From NCBI RefSeq assembly GCF_001984125.1, contig NZ_MTQL01000007.1, forward strand, positions 682,001 through 746,000: a stretch of 64,000 nt of DNA, written 5' to 3'. Below are positions 54,964 through 63,512 of this stretch, one piece after another. Source of the DNA: Leifsonia sp. ALI-44-B. Its GTDB lineage: Bacteria > Actinomycetota > Actinomycetes > Actinomycetales > Microbacteriaceae. The notes under the pieces are model-generated. The model was not told the origin of the DNA. It made no database searches and worked only from the letters and a program-made list of their open reading frames with translations. Within the stretch, counting starts at the first letter, position 1; the number at the start of each line of letters is the position of its first letter. Made by a program: the position numbers and the translations under genes.

Positions 54964-56286
54964 TCAGTTCAGGTTCGGCGGGGGTGTGCTGACGTGGCGA
55001 TCGTTCGAGCGCGACTCGAGCATGCCCGTGCCCGCAAACGTCTCGAGCAGATCGATCTCCCCGTTTATCACGGTGGCGAGGCGACGGATGCCGACGCGGA
55101 TGTTCTCGGGCGTCGGGTGACAGAACGACAGCCGCATGGCATGACGACCGCGGCCGTCGGCGAAGAACGCCGTGCCGGGCGTGAACGCGACGAGTTCCTT
55201 GACCGCGCGCGGAAGCATCTGCTTCGAGTCGAGTTGATCGGGCAACGACAGCCACACGTAGAAGCCGCCGTTCGGGTCGGTCCACGAGAGATCGGGCAGG
55301 TATTCGGCCAGAGCCGACACCATGGCCTTCTTTCGCTCGTGGTAGACCCCGCGGAACGTGTCGATCTGACCCTTCCAGTCCGCCGTCTTCAGATATTCGG
55401 CGACCGTCAGCTGGCTGAACGCGCTGGGCGACAGGATGGCCGATTCGGCGGCGAGGATGAGCTTCTCGCGGATGGCATGCGGTGCGAGCACCCAGCCGAC
55501 GCGGAAACCCGGGGCCAGGGTCTTGGAGAAGGAGCCCAGATAGATGACACCCTCGTCGTCGATCGAGCGCAGGGCATCCGGAGCCGGCCGATCGAAGTAG
55601 AGCAGCCCGTAGGGGTTGTCTTCGACCACGAGAATCTCGTTGGCGCGGCAGATCTCGAGGATCTCGGGGCGACGCTCGGCACTCAGCGTGATGCCGGCCG
55701 GGTTGTGGAAATTGGGGATGGTGTAGAGGAACTTGATGCGACGGCCCTGGCCGCGCAGCTGGGCGATCGTCTGTCGCAGCGCGTCGGGGATGAGGCCGTC
55801 GTCGTCCATCGCCACGTGCACGACCGACGCCTGGTAGGACCGGAACACACCGATCGCGCCGACATAGCTGGGTGCCTCGGCGAGGATGACGTCGCCCGGG
55901 TCGATGAAGAGTTTGGTGACCAGATCGAGCGCCTGCTGCGAACCCACCGTGGTCACGACGTTGTCGACTGTGCCCCGGATGCCCTCGAGCGCCATGACGT
56001 CGAGGATCAGCTCGCGCAGAGCCGGCTGACCGGCCCCCGAGCCATACTGCAACGCCGCGGCACCCTGCTCTCGCATGACACGGGCCATGGAGTCGGTGAT
56101 GACATCGTGCGGCAGGGCCGAAACGTTGGGCATGCCGCCGGCCAGCGAAACCACCTCGGGGCGACTGGCCACGGCGAAGAGGGCTCGAACCTCGCTGGCG
56201 GACAGGCCGGCGGTGCGCTCGGCGTAGTTCGAATACCACGGGTCAAGGTTGTTCCCGACGGAGCGGGGGGTGCCTGGTTCTTCCAC
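54964..56286 (-). CDS. PLP-dependent aminotransferase, class I/II
   Basis: 440 residues from a GTG. Fold-type I aminotransferase of the MocR/2-aminoadipate type without the GntR domain: SLAGGMPNVSALP, GSGAGQPALRELILDVM, EAPSYVGAIGVFRSYQ, PNFHNPAGITLS, VVEDNPYGLLYFD and the PLP lysine in YLGSFSKTLAPGFRVGW. The amino donor is unknown; neighbours suggest amino acid metabolism for the envelope. It begins about 60 bases after the trxA terminator. Confidence 0.93.
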   Translation of the reverse strand: MEEPGTPRSVGNNLDPWYSNYAERTAGLSASEVRALFAVASRPEVVSLAGGMPNVSALPHDVITDSMARVMREQGAAALQYGSGAGQPALRELILDVMALEGIRGTVDNVVTTVGSQQALDLVTKLFIDPGDVILAEAPSYVGAIGVFRSYQASVVHVAMDDDGLIPDALRQTIAQLRGQGRRIKFLYTIPNFHNPAGITLSAERRPEILEICRANEILVVEDNPYGLLYFDRPAPDALRSIDDEGVIYLGSFSKTLAPGFRVGWVLAPHAIREKLILAAESAILSPSAFSQLTVAEYLKTADWKGQIDTFRGVYHERKKAMVSALAEYLPDLSWTDPNGGFYVWLSLPDQLDSKQMLPRAVKELVAFTPGTAFFADGRGRHAMRLSFCHPTPENIRVGIRRLATVINGEIDLLETFAGTGMLESRSNDRHVSTPPPNLN

Positions 56287-56344
56287 GTCAAATCCGTTCT
56301 GATCTCTTCACATGCTATCGGGGCTTCTCGGGTGCTTAAACAAA

Positions 56345-56379
56345 AGTGACCCGCCCGGCAGATTGCCGGACGGGTCACT
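56345..56379 (-). terminator. intrinsic terminator of trxA
   Basis: AGTGACCCG pairs with CGGGTCACT, with an inner CCGGCA/TGCCGG stem; on the minus strand the hairpin is followed by TTTTGTTT. It lies 14 bases after the trxA stop. Confidence 0.9.
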
Positions 56380-56392
56380 CGAGTGCGTCAGG

Positions 56393-56716
56393 CTATGCCA
56401 GGAAGGCGGCCAGGTCGGCCTCGAGGGCGGCCTTGGGCTTCGCACCCACGATGGACTGCACGACCTCGCCACCCTTGAAGACCTTCAGGGCGGGGATGGA
56501 CGTGATCTGGTAGTCGACGGCGAGCTGCGGGTTCTCGTCGACGTTGACCTTGACGATGTCGAGCTTGTCGGTGTTCTCAGAGGCGATCTGGTCGAGGATC
56601 GGCGAGACCATGCGGCAGGGACCGCACCAGGCGGCCCAGAAGTCCACGAGGACCGGCTTGTCGGACTGCAGCACTTCCTGGTTGAAGGACTGCTCGGTTA
56701 CGGCGCGTGCGCTCAT
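56393..56716 (-). CDS. trxA: thioredoxin
   Basis: 107 residues; AAGGAG is seven bases before the ATG. Active site WCGPCR with Cys31 and Cys34, cis-Pro in [13 protein letters not shown]. It reduces protein disulfides using electrons from TrxB, encoded just upstream. The pair is in the conserved actinobacterial origin-proximal locus. Confidence 0.97.
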   Translation of the reverse strand: MSARAVTEQSFNQEVLQSDKPVLVDFWAAWCGPCRMVSPILDQIASENTDKLDIVKVNVDENPQLAVDYQITSIPALKVFKGGEVVQSIVGAKPKAALEADLAAFLA

Positions 56717-56833
56717 TGTTATCTACTCCTTGTTGGTGGTCGGGTGAGTCTGAACGGCTCGACGTGCGAGCCGGGGATGGTGGCGGCCCTGCGAGGGGGC
56801 CGGGGTGGCGCGTGCAAGTGCGGTGGCGGTCGG

Positions 56834-57877
56834 CTAGGCGCCGACGGTTGCCGCCTCGCTCGCACTGGCCGCGGCCCGGGCGCTGGCACTCTCGACGGCT
56901 TCAGCCTCGGCTTCCGCCTCCTGCTCGGCCGGCACATCGAGGTGGGCCTCGGCCTGCTCGAGCTCGGCGAGGTAGCTCTCCATATCGAGAGCGGCCACGG
57001 TGCCCGAGGCCGCCGCGGTGATCGCCTGACGGTAGTGCGGGTCGATCACGTCGCCCGCGGCGAAGACGCCCGCGAGGCTCGTGCGCGACGAGCGCCCGTC
57101 GACGGCGATGACGCCATCGGAGGTGAGCTCGAGCTGCTGGTGCACGAGGTGCACGCGCGGGTCGTTGCCGATCGCTACGAACAGGCCACCGAGCGGCAGA
57201 ACCTGCTCAGAACCATCGACCGTGTTGCGCAGCGTGACCGACTCGACGGCGTTCTCGCCGTTGATGCCGACGACCTCGTTGTTCCAGAGGAACTCGATCT
57301 TCTCGTTCTGGAAGGCGCGCTCCTGCATGATCTTCGAGGCGCGCAGCGAATCCTTGCGGTGGATGACGTAGACCTTCGACGCGAAACGCGTCAAGAAGGT
57401 GGCCTCTTCCATGGCCGAGTCGCCGCCGCCCACGACCGCGATCGTCTTCTCCTTGAAGAAGAAACCGTCGCAGGTGGCACACCACGAGATGCCGCGGCCG
57501 CTCAGACGCTCCTCGTCGGCGAGGCCGAGCTTGCGGTAAGCCGAACCGGTGGCGAAGATGACCGAGCGGGCCTCGAGGGTGCCGCTGTAACCGGTCGTGA
57601 CCGTCTTGACGGGGCCGTCGAGGGAGACCTCGGTGACGTCGTCGAGGATGACTTCGGTGCCGAAACGCTCGGCCTGCTCCTGCATCTTGAACATGAGATC
57701 GGGGCCCTGGATGCCCTGGGGGAAGCCGGGGAAGTTCTCGACCTCGGTCGTGTTCATGAGCTCGCCGCCCGCCTCGACGCTCGACGCGATGAGGACGGGT
57801 TTGAGGTTGGCACGTGCGGCATAGATGGCCGCGGTGTAACCCGCGGGACCCGAACCGATGATGATGACGTTACGCAC
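56834..57877 (-). CDS. trxB: thioredoxin reductase
   Basis: 347 residues from a GTG. FAD motif GSGPAGYTAAIYAARA, redox site WCATCDGFF, NADPH motif VGGGDSAMEEATFLT and the C-terminal VFAAGDVIDPHYRQA are present. A Glu/Ala/Ser-rich tail of about 40 residues (about 307-347) extends beyond the usual end near 310. It reduces TrxA with NADPH. 117 bases separate the two genes. Confidence 0.97.
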   Translation of the reverse strand: MRNVIIIGSGPAGYTAAIYAARANLKPVLIASSVEAGGELMNTTEVENFPGFPQGIQGPDLMFKMQEQAERFGTEVILDDVTEVSLDGPVKTVTTGYSGTLEARSVIFATGSAYRKLGLADEERLSGRGISWCATCDGFFFKEKTIAVVGGGDSAMEEATFLTRFASKVYVIHRKDSLRASKIMQERAFQNEKIEFLWNNEVVGINGENAVESVTLRNTVDGSEQVLPLGGLFVAIGNDPRVHLVHQQLELTSDGVIAVDGRSSRTSLAGVFAAGDVIDPHYRQAITAAASGTVAALDMESYLAELEQAEAHLDVPAEQEAEAEAEAVESASARAAASASEAATVGA

Positions 57878-57967
57878 GACGGATGCTCCTCGCTTTTGTG
57901 CTCGTGACGGCTAAAACACATCCTAGCCGCGCAGTATTCCGAGCCGGCTGGGCGCCCGCGCCGAGGC

Positions 57968-59611
57968 TCAGCGGCCGAGTCGGCGCAGCACCGGACGAAG
58001 CGCTTGGCGCAGCTCGGGCACCCGGAAGATCGCAAGGAAAAGGACGTACACGAGGGTCATGACGGCCCCGATGATGCCCATCGAGACGAGTGCCCCGAAT
58101 GCGCTGCCGACGGCGAAGCCATCCGGTGAATCGATGCCGAGCACGATGCCGACGACACCGCCGGCGACGGCTGCCGGAACGGCCGAGAAGCTGAACAGCA
58201 AGACGCTGTTGAGGACGTGCTGCACGTCGAGCCCGTTGAGGCGGCGACGCAGCAGGAAGAAGGCCAGGAACATCTGCAGCGTGCCCGCGACCGTGCTCGT
58301 GAGGGTCAACCAGAAGGCGATGGCATCCGCCGGCAGCAGCAGGGCGACCGAGGCCAGCACCGAGAACAACACCACCTGGAACACCGTGAAGAAGAAGGGT
58401 GTGCGCGTGTCCCCGAGGGCATAGAACGCCCGCTGCACGACGAAGAGGATGCAGAACGGCACGAGGCCGAGCACATAGCCGACGATCAGCAGCGCGAAGT
58501 CGACGGTTTCGGCATACGAGCTCGAGAACAGGCTGGCGAACGGGTAGGAGCAGACGATGAGCCCGGCCGCCGCCAACACGATCAGCAACGACACCTGACG
58601 AATGGAGGTCGAGACATCCGCCCTGAGCGCCACGAAATCGCGTTCGCGGGCATGCTCGGACATCTGCGTGAAGTACGCCGTGGTCAGCGACACCGTGATG
58701 ACCGAGTGCGGAAGCATGAAGATGAGCCAGGCGTTCTGGAGTGCCAGGACGGATGGCCCCTGACCGGAGGCGAGGTTGGCGGTCTGAGACTGCACGAGAC
58801 CCGCGAGTTGAGTGGCGATGATCATCGCGAAGGTCCAGCCGGCCAGTCGACCGGTGGCCCGCAGTCCCACGCCGCGCCAGTGGAAGTCGGGGCGGAAGTG
58901 CAGGCCCACGCGGCGCCAGAAGACGAACAGGATGACGGCTTGCACGGCGACGCCGATGGTGGCCGATCCGCCCAGCACGGCGATCATGTCGGGTGTGAAG
59001 TCGCCGGCCTCACGCGGGCTCGCGGCCTCTGCGCCATAGACGATCTGGAAGACCACGAGCCCGGCGATGGCGACGACGTTGTTGAGCACGGGCGACCAGG
59101 TGAACGGGCCGAAGATCTTGTGCGCGTTGAGGATCTCGCCGAGCACCGTATAGAGGCCATAAAAGAAGAGCTGAGGGATGCACCAGTACGCCAGCGCGAT
59201 GGTCAGTGCCATCTGGTCGGGCGGCAGCGTGGCGGCCACCAGACGCACGAGCACGGGCGCGGCGAAGGTGGCGACGACCGTGGCGCCCGCGAGCACGACA
59301 ATGGCGATGGTCAACAGCTTGTTGATGTAGGCGTGGCCGCGGTCGGCGTGCAGCGTGGCCCGCACGATCTGCGGCACCAGGATGGCTCCCAGCACGCCGC
59401 CCGCGATGATGGCGTAGACCGTGTTGGGCAGCTGGTTCGCGTTGGCGAAGGCGTTGCCGCCCACGCTGACCTGGCCGAGCGTGGCGGTGAGGATGATGGC
59501 CTTCACGAAGCCCAAGAGGCGCGATACCAGCGTGCCGGAGGCGAGCAGGGCGCTGGCCCGGCCGATGCTCGACGAACGGTTTCCGCGCGCGGGGCTGGCG
59601 GCGTCAGTCAT
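57968..59611 (-). CDS. murJ: MurJ (MviN) lipid II flippase
   Basis: 547 residues from the ATG at 59611, which overlaps the DUF6049 stop by eight bases. Fourteen hydrophobic segments of the MOP superfamily; conserved ASGTLVSRLLGFVKAIILTA, QLPNTVYAIIAGGVLGAILV and an ERDFVALRADVSTSIRQVSL loop. No C-terminal pseudokinase/FHA-binding extension as in M. tuberculosis MviN is present: the protein stops soon after the last helix. It moves lipid II to the outside for RodA/PbpA. Confidence 0.95.
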   Translation of the reverse strand: MTDAASPARGNRSSSIGRASALLASGTLVSRLLGFVKAIILTATLGQVSVGGNAFANANQLPNTVYAIIAGGVLGAILVPQIVRATLHADRGHAYINKLLTIAIVVLAGATVVATFAAPVLVRLVAATLPPDQMALTIALAYWCIPQLFFYGLYTVLGEILNAHKIFGPFTWSPVLNNVVAIAGLVVFQIVYGAEAASPREAGDFTPDMIAVLGGSATIGVAVQAVILFVFWRRVGLHFRPDFHWRGVGLRATGRLAGWTFAMIIATQLAGLVQSQTANLASGQGPSVLALQNAWLIFMLPHSVITVSLTTAYFTQMSEHARERDFVALRADVSTSIRQVSLLIVLAAAGLIVCSYPFASLFSSSYAETVDFALLIVGYVLGLVPFCILFVVQRAFYALGDTRTPFFFTVFQVVLFSVLASVALLLPADAIAFWLTLTSTVAGTLQMFLAFFLLRRRLNGLDVQHVLNSVLLFSFSAVPAAVAGGVVGIVLGIDSPDGFAVGSAFGALVSMGIIGAVMTLVYVLFLAIFRVPELRQALRPVLRRLGR

Positions 59612-61964
59612 TGCTGGCCGCTTTTCCGGCTGTTTCGGATGTCTCACGAGCTCCGGTCGTCTCCGTCGCGCGGCGTTCCGCCCGGCGCTTCAGGATGGTG
59701 CGGACCAGGCCTCCGACGAACAACAGCAACACAAAGGTGCCCAGGATGATCGCCCCGATGCCCTCCCAGTCGGCTCGCACGACGACGGGAACGAAGGCAT
59801 CCGAGGCCACGCGCACGCCCGTGGCGCTGAAGAGCTGCAGGCGCACCGTGACATCGCCGTTTCCGAGGCGGGCCTCGACGGGCACCGAGACGGTCTCGCG
59901 CGAGTTGGCGGGCACCTTCTTGGTGACCGAGCCGTCGATGTCGAGGCGCGGGTTGCTGGCGCTCGCGTCGAGGCGCACGGTGATGGGATAGGCCAGGTCG
60001 TTGCGCACGGCGAAAGGCAACGACGCCTGGCCGCTGATCATGGTGATCTGGCTGGTCGTCGCCAGCTGCACCGACTGCAAGGTGCGAGAACTTTGCTCGC
60101 GGTGCTTGTCGACGGCCGCGTCGAACGTGTCGGGCGTCTCCTGCCATCCGATCGCGGTGAGGGCGAGTAGTTCAGCACGCTCGCGGCCTGTGAGCAGCTC
60201 GGGCTGGTCGAGCACGGTCGCGAAGTCGGCGAGGCGCGATTCGTTCTTCCAGCGGTCCTCGAGGGCTGACAGTCGATCGGTCGGTTCGCCGGCATCGACG
60301 ATCGCGGTTTCGACGGATGGCTGAGACCGCGCGTCGTCGAGGGTAGCGACGCGCGTGCCGGCCAGGCTCTGCAGCGAGCCGATGGCTTCACCGACCCGGA
60401 ATGAGGTGGGCGGAACGCCGCGGTCGAGCGTCAGCAGCACGACGGTGCCATCGGATGCGGCGTTGCTCGAGAGCACGGCCAGGCGCGAGGACAGGGCGTT
60501 CAGGGCATCTTGCTGCTGGTCGGGCGTCACGGCCGTGACGGTCGCGGCTCGGAACTCGGCCGAGGCGGGGGCGTCCGAAACGAGCAGGGAGGCGTCGCCG
60601 ACGCGGGCCGATGCGGATGCCGTGGCTGCGGCATCCAGTTGCGTGTTCGTGCTCGACAGAATGGTCTGCGTGGCACCGGATGCCTGGAAGACGGGCAGGT
60701 CGCCCGGCATGACGGTCGTGTCGGCTGGCCACAGTATGCCGTCATCGGTATATGGCCAATCGACCAGCTGGGCGAGGTCAGGAAGGGCGGGCGATCCGTC
60801 GGGCTGGGTGGTCGCCGTTGGCGTCGCCGTCGGCGCGTTCTGAGCGTCGTCGGTGCCGGCGGCCGAGGGCTCGGCGGGGTCGGCAGGTGCGGCGGGCGGC
60901 GGCGTCATACCCGCGAAGTCGGCGGCGTTCATGCCGTAGAGAAGCGAGGTCGGCTGCATCAGCGAACCGAGGTTCATCTGTGACTGGGCGGCCGGGTCGG
61001 CGTCGGCGTACTGCAACGCGAACGTCTCGTTGGTCGCCGATTCGAGGCGGTCGAGCCAGGTCGTTGCCGACTCGGGGGCGGCCGTTCCGAGCGCGCGGAT
61101 GGACGCGATGATGCGGGGGTCGATGCCGATCGCGACGGGCCGGTCGCGCACCCCGTCGAGTTGACGTGTGAGCACGCCAGAGGGCCCGGTGTAGGTTTCG
61201 AGCAGGTCGGCCGGGATGAGGCCGTCGGCGCTCGCGGGCACGGTCAGCGGCACCGCGACGGCGACTCCGACGGTGGCGGGCGCCGGCGCGGGAGTGAAGA
61301 TGAAGGTGTCTCGCGATTCAGCGGTCGCGGCGCCGGACGAGTAGGCAGCGCGGATCGGATAGACGCCGTAATCGCCCGGCAGAGCGAGCGAATCGGCGGG
61401 CACGAGGATCGCCTCGGTCGAGAAGGATGCTCCGGGCGAGATCTCGTCGACGTCGATGCTCGTGATCTCGTGGTCGGTGCGGATGCCGGCGACCAGCTGC
61501 TCGGCCTCGGCGGCACCCTCGTCCCCCGCCCCCGGGTTCGTCCCCATCCACGCGTCGAAGGCGTCGGTCGCGTCGATGCGCGACGTTCCGGATGACAACA
61601 CGAGCCGGCCGGCCGGGATGGTCTCGGCCGTGCGGTTCGTCACCGACGCCGTGACGGTCATGATGCCACCCGGTGCGACGGGGCTGCCGCTGAGGTGCAG
61701 GTTGGCCGTGATGTCGTCGGCCTGGGTGACAGAGGGCGCGATGGCCGACGCAGACGTCGATGCAGACGTCGACGCGGATGACGACGCGGATGCCGAGACC
61801 GACGCCACTCCCCCGGGGCTCGCCACGGCGATGGCGGCCGAGGCCGGGCCGCCGACGATCAGGGACGCCGAACCGACTGCGAGGGCGAGCACCTGGCGCA
61901 GTCGTGCTGCTGATCGGAATGGGTTCATAGGCTGCCTGCCGGCGAGCGACGTTCGAGCCGACAT
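59604..61964 (-). CDS. DUF6049 family secreted/membrane protein (Rv3909-like)
   Basis: 786 residues if started at the leaderless ATG 61964; an ATG at 61928 would begin MNPFRSAARLRQV, a better signal-peptide start. A signal peptide (ALAVGSASLIVGGPASAA) is followed by a Ser/Ala/Thr repeat stretch encoded by near-tandem 12-base units (about 61745-61795), a large external region, a Pro/Thr/Ala linker (about 350-390) and a C-terminal membrane helix (about 735-758). Position directly before murJ, overlapping it, matches Rv3909 of M. tuberculosis. It probably assists cell-wall assembly; function unproven. Confidence 0.88.
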   Translation of the reverse strand: MSARTSLAGRQPMNPFRSAARLRQVLALAVGSASLIVGGPASAAIAVASPGGVASVSASASSSASTSASTSASAIAPSVTQADDITANLHLSGSPVAPGGIMTVTASVTNRTAETIPAGRLVLSSGTSRIDATDAFDAWMGTNPGAGDEGAAEAEQLVAGIRTDHEITSIDVDEISPGASFSTEAILVPADSLALPGDYGVYPIRAAYSSGAATAESRDTFIFTPAPAPATVGVAVAVPLTVPASADGLIPADLLETYTGPSGVLTRQLDGVRDRPVAIGIDPRIIASIRALGTAAPESATTWLDRLESATNETFALQYADADPAAQSQMNLGSLMQPTSLLYGMNAADFAGMTPPPAAPADPAEPSAAGTDDAQNAPTATPTATTQPDGSPALPDLAQLVDWPYTDDGILWPADTTVMPGDLPVFQASGATQTILSSTNTQLDAAATASASARVGDASLLVSDAPASAEFRAATVTAVTPDQQQDALNALSSRLAVLSSNAASDGTVVLLTLDRGVPPTSFRVGEAIGSLQSLAGTRVATLDDARSQPSVETAIVDAGEPTDRLSALEDRWKNESRLADFATVLDQPELLTGRERAELLALTAIGWQETPDTFDAAVDKHREQSSRTLQSVQLATTSQITMISGQASLPFAVRNDLAYPITVRLDASASNPRLDIDGSVTKKVPANSRETVSVPVEARLGNGDVTVRLQLFSATGVRVASDAFVPVVVRADWEGIGAIILGTFVLLLFVGGLVRTILKRRAERRATETTGARETSETAGKAASND

Positions 61965-61972
61965 AACTCCCG

Positions 61973-61978
61973 ATTCTA
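61973..61978 (-). promoter_or_regulatory. -10 element (TAGAAT) before the DUF6049 gene
   Basis: On the minus strand TAGAAT is eight bases before the ATG at 61964; GGGAG in between is too near the ATG for a usual ribosome-binding site. Confidence 0.45.
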
Positions 61979-62033
61979 GGGCGACTCGCTGTGCGCCGCC
62001 CCCACGGCGCGCGAACCGTGACCTGAAGCATGC

Positions 62034-62390
62034 TCAGCCGCGGCGAATGCGCCCCATCATCGACCAGGCGGCCCGCATGAGTGACGGATGCTCGAGCGCG
62101 ATGCGTCTCAGCAACTCGTACTCCACGTCATCCGCGTTTTGCCGGTGCTGTGCAGCGTCGGGCAGCGAACTGAGCCCCGCCAGCCGCGCCATGCCGTGTT
62201 GGGCGGCCAAACCCGAGTCGTGCAATTCGTCGTCGCGGATGGCGGCGACCACCAGCTCGTCGGCACTCGGCAGTTCGTGCACGAAATCGGCGGGGTCTTC
62301 ACCCTGACGCGACCGGTGCTCATAGAGAACGTAGAGTTCGAGTCGAGCATCGGCGCGCATTTTTTCGAGTTGGTGTGGCGCGATCTTCAC
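62034..62390 (-). CDS. hypothetical protein, small helical
   Basis: 118 residues from a GTG; TAACAT nine bases upstream is a -10 candidate. Mostly helical and charged ([40 protein letters not shown]) with no membrane segment or known motif. It lies 69 bases before the DUF6049 gene on the same strand and divergent from the phosphoesterase. I do not recognise a family. Confidence 0.65.
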   Translation of the reverse strand: MKIAPHQLEKMRADARLELYVLYEHRSRQGEDPADFVHELPSADELVVAAIRDDELHDSGLAAQHGMARLAGLSSLPDAAQHRQNADDVEYELLRRIALEHPSLMRAAWSMMGRIRRG

Positions 62391-62430
62391 AATGCGGCCA
62401 TGTTACGCCCGACATCCGACACTCCGATCG

Positions 62431-62488
62431 GTCGAACAACCGTCGAACATCCGCTTCCGTCTTTTGTGTGGCGTTCACCGAATGTTCG
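62431..62488. repeat. TCGAACA direct repeat and inverted half-site in a divergent promoter region
   Basis: GTCGAACA occurs at 62431-62438 and 62442-62449 (11-base period) and the inverse TGTTCG at 62483-62488. It lies between the hypothetical gene and the phosphoesterase gene. Confidence 0.35.
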
Positions 62489-62549
62489 GAATAGTCTGCT
62501 GAGCTACGTATTACGAAGGCTTGGGCAGTGGGCTTGGGCCGCTCGACGA

Positions 62550-63512
62550 ATGGGACATCCTGTGGATCTCCGAACGGCCGAATACCCGAGGCCGGACCAT
62601 TTCATTCTTCACGTGAGTGATACTCACCTGCTGGCCGGCACCAAGCGCCTCTACGGGCAGGTCGACAGCACCGAGTACTTGCGCCGACTCTTCGTCGAAC
62701 TCGAGGCATCGCGCGGCCGCCCCGAGGCCATCGTCTTCACGGGTGATCTCGCCGATCGCGGCGAACCCGAGGCCTACCAGCGCCTGCGCGAAATCGTCGA
62801 GCCGGCCGCCGAGCGCATGGGCGCCCGCGTCATCTGGGTGATGGGCAACCACGACAACCGCGAAAATTTCCGGGAGGGGCTCTTCGACGAGGTTCCGACC
62901 ATGCGCCCGGTCGACCGCGTCTACGACATCAACGGTCTGCGCGTGATCACGCTCGACTCCACCGTTCCCGGCCTGCACCACGGCGAAATCGCCGACGAGC
63001 AGCTCGACTGGTTGGCCGAAGAACTCTCGGTGAAGGCGCCGCACGGCACGATCCTCGCCATGCACCACCCGCCGCTGCCCAGCGTGCTCGACCTGGCCGT
63101 CAGCGTCGAGCTGCGCGATCAGGGCGGCCTGGCCGAGGTGCTCGAGGGCACCGATGTGCGCAGCATCCTGGCCGGTCACCTGCACTACTCGTCGAGCGGC
63201 ACGTTTGCGGGAATCCCCGTGTCGGTCGCGTCGGCCACGTGCTACACGCAAGACCTCACCGTCCCGACCGGTGGCACACGGCCTCAGGATGGCGCGCGAG
63301 CGTTCAACCTCGTGCACGTCTACCCGTCCACCGTGCTGCACTCGGTGGTTCCCCTCGGAGAATTCCCGACGCTCGGCTACGTGGATGCCGACGAGAGCGC
63401 CAGCCGCCTGTTGCGGGCCGGCGTCACGATCGGCGGACCCGTTACTCGTGCACCGACCCGCGAAGAGCCTTTGACCGTGCCTCAGCCGGCTTCGGTGCCT
63501 GTGCTTCGCTGA
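62550..63512 (+). CDS. metallophosphoesterase, CpdA-like cyclic nucleotide phosphodiesterase
   Basis: 320 residues if begun at the ATG of 62550; the frame is open far upstream and no good ribosome-binding site marks the start. The binuclear metal motifs are complete: [32 protein letters not shown] and AGHLHYSS. It is class III phosphodiesterase-like, related to CpdA/Rv0805, which cleave cAMP or 2',3'-cyclic nucleotides. The last 71 bases overlap the 3' end of the Stealth gene on the other strand. Confidence 0.9.
   Translation: MGHPVDLRTAEYPRPDHFILHVSDTHLLAGTKRLYGQVDSTEYLRRLFVELEASRGRPEAIVFTGDLADRGEPEAYQRLREIVEPAAERMGARVIWVMGNHDNRENFREGLFDEVPTMRPVDRVYDINGLRVITLDSTVPGLHHGEIADEQLDWLAEELSVKAPHGTILAMHHPPLPSVLDLAVSVELRDQGGLAEVLEGTDVRSILAGHLHYSSSGTFAGIPVSVASATCYTQDLTVPTGGTRPQDGARAFNLVHVYPSTVLHSVVPLGEFPTLGYVDADESASRLLRAGVTIGGPVTRAPTREEPLTVPQPASVPVLR

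Noticed and set aside
62431-62488. LexA (SOS) box at the TCGAACA repeats
   Set aside because: An actinobacterial SOS box needs TCGAAC-N4-GTTCGA; here the two copies are direct repeats and the inverted half-site is far away.
62088-62549. Upstream extension of the phosphoesterase frame
   Set aside because: It runs across a divergent gene and promoter, and lacks similarity to metallophosphoesterase N-termini.
62601-62616. parS-like TTCACGTGA near the phosphoesterase start
   Set aside because: Only the central nine bases match; the flanks differ from GTTTCACGTGAAAC at several positions.
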